Source: an uncultured Candidatus Melainabacteria bacterium (GTDB lineage Bacteria > Cyanobacteriota > Vampirovibrionia > Gastranaerophilales > Gastranaerophilaceae). From it: a stretch of DNA of 6,595 nt. The position numbers were made by a program, and so were the translations under genes. The DNA is taken from positions 1 through 6,595 of the forward strand of contig CAKUVB010000100.1 in the NCBI GenBank assembly GCA_934693215.1. The letters run 5' to 3'. Of the stretch, positions 1 through 6,345 are shown piece by piece. Each line of letters opens with the position of its first letter. Positions within the stretch are counted from its first letter, which is position 1. A model generated the notes under the pieces. That model saw nothing but the letters and a program-made list of their open reading frames with translations, ran no database searches and had not been told where the DNA came from.

Positions 1-1850
1 GTTTTTCCACTTAACATTTTTATTTTAGCACCAGCATCATCTCTTGTCATGCTCTCTAATGTTCCTGTCAAAACAAAAGTTAATCCTGCAAGCTTATCTG
101 AAACTTTTTCTGAACCTTCTTGAGGATTTACACCTAACATTAGCAATTCATCTACAAGTTGAATATTTGATTCCGAGTGAAAATACTCATATATACTCTT
201 TGCTATTTTTTCACCAATACCCTCGATTGATGCCAACGATTCCATTGATGCCGTTCTTATATTATCTAATGTCGTCATTTCATTAACTAACAAATCCGCA
301 GTTTCTTTACCAACATGCCTGATACATAAAGCCGTTATAAACTTTGCCAACGGTCTGTTTTTACTATCTTGAATTGAGGTAAACATCTTGTTTGCCGAAC
401 GTTCTTTTACCAAATCAAGTTGCATAAAATCTTGACGTGTTAACCTATAAAAATCTGCAGGATTTAGCACCATATTCTTGTCATACAATTGTTCAATTAT
501 AGAAGGACCTACAGAATCAATATCCATAGCTTCTCTTGAAACCCAATACTCTAATTTTGCTCTTTCTATAGAAGAACAATTTGGATTTGAACAATACCAA
601 TTAACTTCTCCTTCTTTTTCTATTAATGGAGAATGACATTCCGGACACTCTTTTGGCGGAACATATACAGGCAATTTTTCATGCTCAGGTGTATCAACAA
701 CCTTCACAACCTTTGGTATGATTTCTGCAGCTTTTTTTATAAAAACTGTATCCCCAATCCTAACGTCTAATCGTTTTATCTCATCAAAATTATGTAAGCT
801 TGCTCTAGACACAACACTTCCTGCAAGATTAACAGGTTCTAATATCGCAACTGGAGTAACAGCTCCTGTCTTGCCAACTCCTAAATGTATATCCAACAAT
901 TTTGTTGAAATTTCTTCCGGTGGAAATTTAAACGCAGTAGCCCATTTTGGAGCTCGTGCAGTAAAACCCATTTCATTTTGACAAGCTAAACTATTTACCT
1001 TTATAACAACACCATCTGTTGCATAATCTAAATCAAATCGTTTTGTATCCCATTCTTTACAAAACTCTATTGCACCTTGAATATCCTTTACCAAACGTAT
1101 ATTAGGATTTGTTTTAAAGCCGAGTTTTTTTATATATTGAATACTATCCCAATGAGTTTTTATGTCATCTCTACCTTTTGGTAATATCACTGTATAAGTA
1201 AACATAGACAAATCACGTTTTGCAGTAATTGTACTATCTAATTGTCTTAGAGAACCCGCAGCCGCATTTCGAGGGTTAGCAAACACCTTTTCTCCATTAG
1301 CTAAACTTTCTTCGTTCAATTTTTCAAATGATGCTTTAGGCATATAAATTTCACCCCTAACATCAATATCAACATCTTCAAAAAGTTTTAAAGGAATTGC
1401 TTTTACAGTTTTTAGGTTTTGTGTAATATTTTCACCAACAATTCCATTACCACGAGTAACACCTGTTGTAAAAAGACCATTTTTATAAGACAAAGCTATC
1501 GCAAGTCCATCAATTTTCAATTCACAAACGAGTTCTTGTTCTGAGCCACACTCTTTTGTTACTCTTTCATACCATTTCTCTAATTCCTCTGAGTTATAAG
1601 TATTATCCAAGCTATACAAACGATATTCATGTTTATATTCTTCAAATTTTGTACTGATTGTTCCAACTCTATGAGTTGGACTATCAGGCGAAACTAACTC
1701 CGGATTTTTAGCTTCTATCTCTTTCAATTCAGAAAACAAATTATCATATTCAAAGTCACTTATTGTAGGATTATCAAGTACATAATAGTTGTAATTGTGT
1801 TTATTTATTTCATCTCTTAAAAACTTTACTCTATCTTGTAAATCTGACAT
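1..1850 (-). CDS. ligA: NAD+-dependent DNA ligase LigA (C-terminus cut off by window edge)
   Basis: Seals nicks in duplex DNA using NAD+ in replication and repair. 616 codons are visible; family length is about 670, so roughly the last 55 residues of the BRCT domain lie beyond base 1. Translated by hand, domains run in order. The Ia region (about 1-65) contains HNYNYYV. The adenylation domain has the nucleophile Lys112 in ELKIDG, TRGNG (132-136), RGE with Glu167, NPRNAAAGSLRQ (192-203) and DGVVIK with Lys284. The OB fold has TPVAILEPV (332-340), SLHN (351-354) and IIP (377-379). A zinc finger uses Cys402, Cys405, Cys420 and Cys425. A helix-hairpin-helix region covers about 440-560, and the BRCT domain begins near 583. 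Two ATGs are adjacent (1853 and 1850). I chose 1850 because the SD AGAGG at 1856-1860 is then 5 nt away. The SD overlaps the speB stop, suggesting coupling as the last visible gene of the operon. Oddity: VGKTG (325-329) where VGRTG is usual. Confidence 0.96.
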   Translation of the reverse strand, partial: MSDLQDRVKFLRDEINKHNYNYYVLDNPTISDFEYDNLFSELKEIEAKNPELVSPDSPTHRVGTISTKFEEYKHEYRLYSLDNTYNSEELEKWYERVTKECGSEQELVCELKIDGLAIALSYKNGLFTTGVTRGNGIVGENITQNLKTVKAIPLKLFEDVDIDVRGEIYMPKASFEKLNEESLANGEKVFANPRNAAAGSLRQLDSTITAKRDLSMFTYTVILPKGRDDIKTHWDSIQYIKKLGFKTNPNIRLVKDIQGAIEFCKEWDTKRFDLDYATDGVVIKVNSLACQNEMGFTARAPKWATAFKFPPEEISTKLLDIHLGVGKTGAVTPVAILEPVNLAGSVVSRASLHNFDEIKRLDVRIGDTVFIKKAAEIIPKVVKVVDTPEHEKLPVYVPPKECPECHSPLIEKEGEVNWYCSNPNCSSIERAKLEYWVSREAMDIDSVGPSIIEQLYDKNMVLNPADFYRLTRQDFMQLDLVKERSANKMFTSIQDSKNRPLAKFITALCIRHVGKETADLLVNEMTTLDNIRTASMESLASIEGIGEKIAKSIYEYFHSESNIQLVDELLMLGVNPQEGSEKVSDKLAGLTFVLTGTLESMTRDDAGAKIKMLSGK

Positions 1851-1858
1851 CATACCCT

Positions 1859-2695
1859 CTACATAACCATTAAAAGTTCTCTAATAACTTTTGTTGCAAC
1901 TGCAGTAGAAGCACCCGAAGAATCATAATCAGGAGCAAGTTCAACAACATCAGCACCCACAATATTAAATTTTTTCAAATATTTAAACCAACCTAACAAC
2001 TCATCAAATGTCAGTCCTCCGACTTCGGGAGTGCCGGTACCAGGCATTATAGATGTATCCAAGACATCTAAATCAACCGTAACAAAAACTGGTTTACCTT
2101 TTAGTTTATCCAAGTCTGAATACGAAGAACACAAAGTATTATGTTTTTTCATAAACTCAAATTCTTCCTTCATGCCTGAACGTATTCCAATTTGTTTTAT
2201 ATTTTCAGGGTTAACAAATTTTGTAGATAACCTAATTACTGCAGAATGAGATAATTCTTCACCCAAATACTCAGTTCTCAAATCTGTATGAGCATCAAAA
2301 TGAATTATTGCTAAATCTTTATAAAACTCAGACACTGCAATAATTTCAGGATACGTAACCAAATGTTCACCACCAATACCAAAGACTCTTTTACCATCTT
2401 TATATATCTGACGAACATTGTCAGCTATCATTTCTAGAGATTTCTTAGTATTTCCTAAAGGAAACTCTAAATCCCCGACATCATGAAAATTACAATCCTC
2501 TAAATGTTTATCAAAAGTAGGAGAATATTCTTCCAATCCCCAACTCGCAAGTCTTATCTGCTCAGGAGCAAATCTAGAGCCTGAACGGTATGAAACAGTT
2601 CCGTCAAATGGCATTCCCATCATAACAATATCAGATGATTCATAATCTGAATTTTGCCCCATCCAATTTCTATCTAAAAATGGCCCTTTTAGCAT
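1859..2695 (-). CDS. speB: Agmatinase-family ureohydrolase (SpeB-like)
   Basis: A 278-residue member of the arginase/agmatinase (ureohydrolase) superfamily, a cytoplasmic binuclear-manganese enzyme. The likely reaction is agmatine to putrescine plus urea in polyamine synthesis. All metal-binding motifs are present: GGEH with His111, DAHTD with Asp134, His136 and Asp138, and DLD with Asp208 and Asp210. Also seen are the family signature PGTGTPE (218-224), SH at 149-150 and a C-terminal VEL with Glu252. Length is close to the usual 280-310. The SD AGGAG (2701-2705) lies 5 nt before the ATG and straddles the stop codon of the upstream phosphorylase gene, only 8 nt away, so the two are probably translationally coupled. 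ligA follows after 8 nt. Substrate cannot be fixed from sequence: no arginine decarboxylase or spermidine synthase gene is in view, so guanidinobutyrase or another guanidino hydrolase remains possible. Family assignment is firm; the agmatinase call and gene symbol are probable. Confidence 0.88.
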   Translation of the reverse strand: MLKGPFLDRNWMGQNSDYESSDIVMMGMPFDGTVSYRSGSRFAPEQIRLASWGLEEYSPTFDKHLEDCNFHDVGDLEFPLGNTKKSLEMIADNVRQIYKDGKRVFGIGGEHLVTYPEIIAVSEFYKDLAIIHFDAHTDLRTEYLGEELSHSAVIRLSTKFVNPENIKQIGIRSGMKEEFEFMKKHNTLCSSYSDLDKLKGKPVFVTVDLDVLDTSIMPGTGTPEVGGLTFDELLGWFKYLKKFNIVGADVVELAPDYDSSGASTAVATKVIRELLMVM

Positions 2696-2700
2696 CTTTT

Positions 2701-2705
2701 CTCCT
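2701..2705 (-). promoter_or_regulatory. Ribosome binding site of speB overlapping the punA stop
   Basis: The minus strand reads AGGAG, 5 nt upstream of the speB ATG (2693-2695). It overlaps the punA stop codon TAG (2704-2706), so ribosomes ending punA sit on the speB start region. This supports translational coupling. Confidence 0.75.
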
Positions 2706-3504
2706 AAATATCTTTAATAACTTCAAGTACAAGATTTTTAAACTTAGACTTCGCAGCTTCTGCAGCTTCTAAAACCTCTTTGTGAGATAAACCTACAGTG
2801 CTAATCCCTGCAGCGGAGTTACATATACAACTCAAGCCCAAAACTTCCATTCCACAATAGCAAGCTACAATAGCCTCTGGAACTGTTGACATACCAACAG
2901 CATCAGCACCCATAAATCTAACCATTTTAACTTCAGCAGGGGTTTCATAAGTTGGACCTGTCAAAGCCATATAAACACCTTCTTGAAGGTCTATACCCAA
3001 CTTTTTAGCACAAGCACGAGCTTTTTCTTTTAATTCTTTTGTATAAACTTCACTCATATCAGGGAATCTTGTTCCTAAGCTTTCATCATTTGGTCCAATT
3101 AGTGGATTTGTACCCATAAAGTTTATATGGTCTGTTATTAGCATTAAATCTGACGGTTTAAAATAAACATTTACACCACCCGCTGCATTCGTTAATATTA
3201 CTGTTTTTATCCCCAATTTTTTCATAACCTTAATAGGGTATGTAACCGTTTCCATTGAATGACCTTCATAGAAATGAAAACGACCTTGCATCATCATAAC
3301 CTTTTTACCATTAATTGTTGCAAATACAAGTTGTCCTTTATGACCTTGAACAGTAGATACAGGAAACCCTGGAATTTCAGAATAAGGTATTGTTATCTCA
3401 TTATACTCATCAGCCAAATCACCTAATCCTGAACCTAAAACTATAGCTATTTCCGGTTTAAAATCCTTAATCTTTTTTTGAATAAAATCAATAGTTTTTT
3501 CCAT
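2704..3504 (-). CDS. punA: Purine nucleoside phosphorylase (trimeric, PunA/PNP-II type)
   Basis: Phosphorolytically cleaves inosine and guanosine to the free base plus ribose-1-phosphate, in purine salvage in the cytoplasm. The 266-residue protein has the low-molecular-mass PNP/MTAP family motifs in order: GSGLG (24-28), GHKG with His55, R-x-H-x-Y-E-G-H (75-82), TNAAGG (105-110), GPTYETPAE (183-191), VGMSTVPE (203-210) and CNSAAG (228-233). Glu187 and Asn229 fall at the positions of the 6-oxopurine-binding Glu and Asn, 42 residues apart as in mammalian PNP (Glu201/Asn243). This favours inosine/guanosine over methylthioadenosine. An in-frame ATG at 3562-3564 would add 20 residues. I rejected it because that extension reads through a hairpin, has no SD and adds a non-family N-terminus, whereas the ATG at 3502-3504 has AGGAG 7 nt upstream. 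It is followed after 8 nt by speB and preceded by the omega-like gene. Confidence 0.95.
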   Translation of the reverse strand: MEKTIDFIQKKIKDFKPEIAIVLGSGLGDLADEYNEITIPYSEIPGFPVSTVQGHKGQLVFATINGKKVMMMQGRFHFYEGHSMETVTYPIKVMKKLGIKTVILTNAAGGVNVYFKPSDLMLITDHINFMGTNPLIGPNDESLGTRFPDMSEVYTKELKEKARACAKKLGIDLQEGVYMALTGPTYETPAEVKMVRFMGADAVGMSTVPEAIVACYCGMEVLGLSCICNSAAGISTVGLSHKEVLEAAEAAKSKFKNLVLEVIKDI

Positions 3505-3511
3505 AACGATA

Positions 3512-3516
3512 CTCCT
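3512..3516 (-). promoter_or_regulatory. Ribosome binding site that fixes the punA start
   Basis: The minus strand reads AGGAG, 7 nt upstream of ATG 3502-3504. This is what decides the punA start against the longer in-frame ATG at 3562-3564, which has no SD. Confidence 0.8.
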
Positions 3517-3532
3517 ACACAAAACACATAGA

Positions 3533-3559
3533 AATAGGGCAGAATACACCTGCCCTATT
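3533..3559 (-). terminator. Perfect 10-bp hairpin between rpoZ and punA (possible terminator or attenuator)
   Basis: Arms 3533-3542 (AATAGGGCAG) and 3550-3559 (CTGCCCTATT) are exact reverse complements with a 7-base loop, giving five G-C pairs in an AT-rich gap. On the minus strand the hairpin begins 14 nt after the rpoZ stop and ends 28 nt before the punA start. The sequence after it (TTTCTATGTGTTTTG) is U-rich but interrupted, so it would be an imperfect intrinsic terminator. On the plus strand no T-run follows. It may partly terminate rpoZ transcripts, protect their 3' end, or set a lower level of punA-speB-ligA expression. The structure is seen directly; the role is inferred. Confidence 0.55.
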
Positions 3560-3573
3560 CTCATAAAAATTTT

Positions 3574-3816
3574 CTAACCAACAAGTCTATCATCATCTGC
3601 TTCAGCAGCTTTAACCATGATAGCATGTTCTACCGGATTTTCTTTCTTGTATGAAGGTTCTGAAAAATCTTCGTATCCGAAATCTTCACGGTTCTTTTTC
3701 ATTTGGGTTTCATCAACCAATTTTTTTGCTAATTCTGCAATTTCATATACTAATTGGTATCTGTTCTCAGTATTATCGTTTAAATCCCAAACAACTTTTA
3801 CAATTTGATCCATCAT
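3574..3816 (-). CDS. rpoZ: Putative RNA polymerase omega subunit, divergent
   Basis: An 80-residue acidic protein that I read as omega, which helps assemble and stabilise beta' in RNA polymerase. The supporting pattern is NRYQLVYEIAELAKKL (18-33), matching the omega helix NRY..V..IA.RAK, followed by a charged spacer (about 34-59) and PVEHAI (61-66), matching the KPV..AI/AL element, then a tail ending in DDDRLVG. This layout, including the terminal G, resembles cyanobacterial RpoZ more than the E. coli or Bacillus forms. The usual arginines in the first helix are replaced by Glu/Leu/Lys. The start is one of two adjacent ATGs. I chose 3814-3816 because an SD-like AGAGGA (3828-3833) lies 11 nt upstream. 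A longer frame beginning with TTG at 3847-3849 runs into the -10 box and was rejected. It is transcribed from the promoter at 3849-3876 and heads the punA-speB-ligA group. Alternative: a lineage-specific small protein with chance similarity. Confidence 0.68.
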   Translation of the reverse strand: MMDQIVKVVWDLNDNTENRYQLVYEIAELAKKLVDETQMKKNREDFGYEDFSEPSYKKENPVEHAIMVKAAEADDDRLVG

Positions 3817-3827
3817 ATTATTATAAG

Positions 3828-3833
3828 TCCTCT
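3828..3833 (-). promoter_or_regulatory. Ribosome binding site of the omega-like gene
   Basis: The minus strand reads AGAGGA, 11 nt before ATG 3814-3816 and 14 nt before the second ATG at 3811-3813. The spacing is slightly long but it is the only purine-rich site present, and it favours the first ATG. Confidence 0.55.
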
Positions 3834-3848
3834 TATCGTAACAATACA

Positions 3849-3876
3849 ATTTTATAACATAAAAATTATTTGTCTA
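3849..3876 (-). promoter_or_regulatory. Sigma70-type promoter for rpoZ-punA-speB-ligA
   Basis: On the minus strand a -35 box TAGACA (3871-3876, 5 of 6 to TTGACA) is followed by a 16-nt spacer and a -10 box TAAAAT (3849-3854, 5 of 6 to TATAAT). The predicted transcript would begin near 3842, giving a leader of about 25 nt that contains the SD before the omega-like start. It sits in the only sizeable intergenic gap of the window (3817-3905, 89 nt). AT-rich DNA produces chance matches, but position and spacing are both good. Confidence 0.6.
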
Positions 3877-3905
3877 TGAAGAAAATTTAGATTTATAATA
3901 AATGC

Positions 3906-4823
3906 TTAAGCTTTTATTTTTTCTAATATATATTTTACGCCTTCTATTGACGAATATTTTTCTCGACAAATCTTTTCACAACACTCTGTAACCCTGTTAT
4001 ATTCTTGTTCATTATGCAAATAAAACAAAATCTTCTCTTTTAAATCCTCACCATTTTTATATGTAGGAATCTTGTTATCAAACAAATCTAACTCTTTCCG
4101 CTCATCACTAATTAATAATCTTTTACAAGCCAAAGTTTGCATTGTCCTATAGTTTAGAGAAGAAACACCTTGAGAATTCATATTTATAACAATTTTTGTT
4201 TTGTTTATAGCTTTTGCCATATCTTGTTCATTATCAATAAATCCTGAATAAATTTTCTCTATAGTTTGCTTATTCTTAACTCTATTCAAGGCATCTTGAT
4301 AATGACGTTCTATTGCATACCATTTGAAAGATACTCCCAAGCTCTCAACTAAATCGACTATCATATTTAATCTATAATCTGTATCAAGACGTCCTGCAAA
4401 CATAACATCTGATTCAATTTGAATATCTTTATTTTTATAAATTTTTGTATTAACAAAATGAGGGAGATAAAACAAATTCTTGAAATTTTCTTGTTTGACA
4501 AGTGCTCTATCCCAATAAAAAGTATAAACATCATCTCTTTTTAAATCTTCTAACAATTCTTTCCAATGTGGACCAGAGGTTCTATTACGAATTTCGTCAG
4601 AGAAATAAGCAACACATTTCATAGATAAATTAAAATCTCTTTTTAGTTTAATAGGAGAAAAATCATACCCTACAATCAAATCATAATTATCCTCAATAGG
4701 ATAATTGTCTTTTAATTCATCATAAACAACAACATTATGCCCTAACAAACGAAAACCGTCTAATATACTTGAAGTTGTTAACCTGCCACCAATACTTATC
4801 GGCAAAATTCCAAGAATCTTCAT
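3906..4823 (-). CDS. GT-B fold glycosyltransferase, CgeB/Glyco_trans_1_2-like
   Basis: A 305-residue soluble protein that looks like a small GT-B glycosyltransferase of the CgeB-like group. The N-terminal half begins MKILGILPISIGGR, a Rossmann beta strand and loop. The C-terminal half carries FAGR (142-145), NMNS (214-217), then LNYRTMQTLACKRLLISD (223-240), DLFDN (246-250), a helix near 259-270 and a final helical tail (to 305), the order typical of the nucleotide-sugar-binding domain. No signal peptide or membrane segment is visible. The donor, acceptor and product are unknown. Family members usually have Glu in the (N/L)R..E..A motif; here the position is Gln229 (MQTLAC), and the usual Gly after AC is Lys234. 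The start ATG (4821-4823) shares one base with the sdaAA stop (TAATG) and there is no good SD, so translation probably depends on sdaAA. No glycan-synthesis genes are nearby. Family assignment is fairly secure, function open. Confidence 0.75.
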   Translation of the reverse strand: MKILGILPISIGGRLTTSSILDGFRLLGHNVVVYDELKDNYPIEDNYDLIVGYDFSPIKLKRDFNLSMKCVAYFSDEIRNRTSGPHWKELLEDLKRDDVYTFYWDRALVKQENFKNLFYLPHFVNTKIYKNKDIQIESDVMFAGRLDTDYRLNMIVDLVESLGVSFKWYAIERHYQDALNRVKNKQTIEKIYSGFIDNEQDMAKAINKTKIVINMNSQGVSSLNYRTMQTLACKRLLISDERKELDLFDNKIPTYKNGEDLKEKILFYLHNEQEYNRVTECCEKICREKYSSIEGVKYILEKIKA

Positions 4824-5695
4824 TACTCAAATATTTTCTCTTTCAACTTCAACGCCGTTTTTGTAGTAGCCAATCCCGCCAAAGAAGATTCCTTCAACAT
4901 TGGTGACATCAACTGACCAGTTTGTCTTACGGCATCAATAACTTCATCTAAAGGTATCTTGCTTTCAATACCCGCAAGAGCTAATTCTGTTGAAGTTACG
5001 GCATGAATAGCCAATATAGGATTTCTTTTTACACAAGGAACTTCAACCAACCCGCAAACAGGGTCACAAGTAAGTCCCAAAAGATTTTTCATTGCTAATG
5101 CTACGGCATTAATAATTTCAGAAATACTGCCACCTAGCATTTGAGCCAACGCACCTGCACACATAGCGGCAGCAACTCCACACTCTGCTTGACACCCTGC
5201 AACTGCACCTGCTAGTTGAACTTTATTTGATATTATTGCACCTACACCACCTGCAGTTATCAAAGCATTTATTTGTTCATCTTCTGTTATATTATATTCT
5301 TCTGATACCGCAACTAATACCGCCGGAACAATACCACAAGAACCGGCTGTTGGACAAGCAACTATTTTACCCATTCGCAAGTTTTCTTCTATTGTTGAAA
5401 GTGAATACGTAATAATTTTTTCAAATAACTTACCAAACAATGCTCTTTTACTCGCATATCGTTCTTGTAATTTTTCGCAGTCATCACCACACCAATTACT
5501 AATTGCTTTTTCTGTTGAAACCATACCTGTTTTTATTGTTGAACGCATAGTTTCAATATTTATTTTTACTTTTTCACGAATTTCTTCAACAGAAACATCT
5601 GCTTCTTGAGCCTCTTGCTCCTGTATTAATTCATATATTTTTTTATTTTCTGCAGAACAACCTTTTATTAGTTCTTCAAAAGTCATAAATTTCAT
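4823..5695 (-). CDS. sdaAA: L-serine dehydratase, iron-sulfur-dependent, alpha subunit
   Basis: The catalytic subunit of the [4Fe-4S] L-serine dehydratase, which converts L-serine to pyruvate and ammonia in the cytoplasm, together with SdaAB. The 290-residue length is typical of the separate alpha chain. Visible motifs: PTAGSCGIVP (115-124), GGVGAII (149-155), AGCQAECG (166-173), LTCDPVCGLVEVPC (208-221) and KRNPILAIHA (223-232). Cys168, Cys210 and Cys221 have spacings of 42 and 11, matching the cluster ligands as I recall them in the Legionella enzyme. Cys214 is an extra cysteine where Gly or Ala is common. The chain ends in IFE, without the C-terminal cysteine tail used for inhibition in the Legionella protein. 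The ATG at 5693-5695 has AGGAAG (5704-5709) 8 nt upstream and overlaps the sdaAB stop by one base (TAATG). A second in-frame ATG three codons on is possible. The stop overlaps the glycosyltransferase start. Confidence 0.96.
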   Translation of the reverse strand: MKFMTFEELIKGCSAENKKIYELIQEQEAQEADVSVEEIREKVKINIETMRSTIKTGMVSTEKAISNWCGDDCEKLQERYASKRALFGKLFEKIITYSLSTIEENLRMGKIVACPTAGSCGIVPAVLVAVSEEYNITEDEQINALITAGGVGAIISNKVQLAGAVAGCQAECGVAAAMCAGALAQMLGGSISEIINAVALAMKNLLGLTCDPVCGLVEVPCVKRNPILAIHAVTSTELALAGIESKIPLDEVIDAVRQTGQLMSPMLKESSLAGLATTKTALKLKEKIFE

Positions 5696-6345
5696 TAATC
5701 TAACTTCCTAACCTTAGTAACAAAATAAACATCATTTATATTTTTTATGTCATCAACAATTTCTTCTTGAGGCTCAGCATCAAGAGCCAAATACATTGAT
5801 GCGACACCACCCTTTTCATTTCTATCACAATGCAAAGATGCGATATTTATATCTCTATCTTGTACAAATTTACTTACTGTTGATATCATGCCAGGTTTAT
5901 CTTTATACATCAAAAGAATAGTATGATATTGTCCTGCTAAATTTACAGAGAAACCATTTATTTCTGTAATTCTTATTTCTCCGGCACCAATGGAACAACC
6001 TGAAATCATCATATCATCATTTATCTTTATATCTACTGAATTCGGGTGTCGGCTTAAATCCTCTGCAAAATGAAACTCATATTCTATATCTGTTATTGAA
6101 AATATATTCTTAGTTCTTACATCATCAACATGAAACCCCATTATTCCAGCTAAAAGACCTTTATCAGTACCATGACCTTTACCTGTTTGAGCAAATGAAT
6201 TATACAATGTGAAACAAACTTTTTTTATAGGTGCATTATATATTGTTCTAGCCATTAGCCCTAATCTGATTGCACCTGCGGTATGAGAGCTTGAAGGTCC
6301 AATCATAATTGGAGATATTACATCAAATAAACCCTTAGTTTTCAT
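5695..6345 (-). CDS. sdaAB: L-serine dehydratase, iron-sulfur-dependent, beta subunit with ACT domain
   Basis: Partner of SdaAA in the two-subunit (type 1) serine dehydratase. 216 residues, close to the usual 220. The N-terminal domain has IGPSSSHTAGA (15-25), the conserved family signature, followed by TGKGHGTDKGLLAG (54-67), HPN (100-102) and SIGAGEI (118-124). An ACT domain covers about 142-214 and contains DKPGMIS (149-155) and DINIASL (165-171). ACT domains of this type commonly bind an amino acid, so allosteric control by serine is plausible but not shown. The start ATG (6343-6345) lies inside the upstream response-regulator gene, overlapping it by 11 nt, with SD AGGGAG (6355-6360) 9 nt upstream. 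The stop shares one base with the sdaAA start. The pair therefore forms an uninterrupted translational unit that should yield matched amounts of the two subunits. Confidence 0.96.
   Translation of the reverse strand: MKTKGLFDVISPIMIGPSSSHTAGAIRLGLMARTIYNAPIKKVCFTLYNSFAQTGKGHGTDKGLLAGIMGFHVDDVRTKNIFSITDIEYEFHFAEDLSRHPNSVDIKINDDMMISGCSIGAGEIRITEINGFSVNLAGQYHTILLMYKDKPGMISTVSKFVQDRDINIASLHCDRNEKGGVASMYLALDAEPQEEIVDDIKNINDVYFVTKVRKLD

Noticed and set aside
44..981. Plus-strand open frames at 44-286 and 718-981
   Set aside because: Both lie antisense within ligA, whose motifs are continuous on the minus strand through this region.
2031..2249. Plus-strand open frame opposite speB
   Set aside because: Shadow of the agmatinase gene, including its PGTGTPE and DLD coding region.
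3505..3564. In-frame ATG extension adding 20 residues to the purine nucleoside phosphorylase
   Set aside because: It reads through the 10-bp hairpin, has no Shine-Dalgarno and gives an N-terminus unlike the family, whereas ATG 3502-3504 has AGGAG 7 nt upstream.
3817..3849. TTG-initiated extension of the omega-like gene
   Set aside because: It would start inside the predicted -10 box and run over the SD. The paired ATGs at 3811-3816 fit the signals better.
3617..3857. Two plus-strand open frames opposite the omega-like gene
   Set aside because: Composition looks like a reverse-complement shadow, there is no RBS and no family motif, and the minus-strand gene accounts for the sequence.
3891..3908. 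AT-only palindrome ATTTATAATAAAT just after the glycosyltransferase stop, considered as a terminator
   Set aside because: It has a six-pair all-A/T stem with a one-base centre and no T-run, so it is too weak to call. I see no clear terminator for this operon in the gap.
5227..5412. Plus-strand His/Leu-rich open frame
   Set aside because: Antisense to sdaAA. The low-complexity composition is what its Ala/Val/Gly-rich codons give in reverse.
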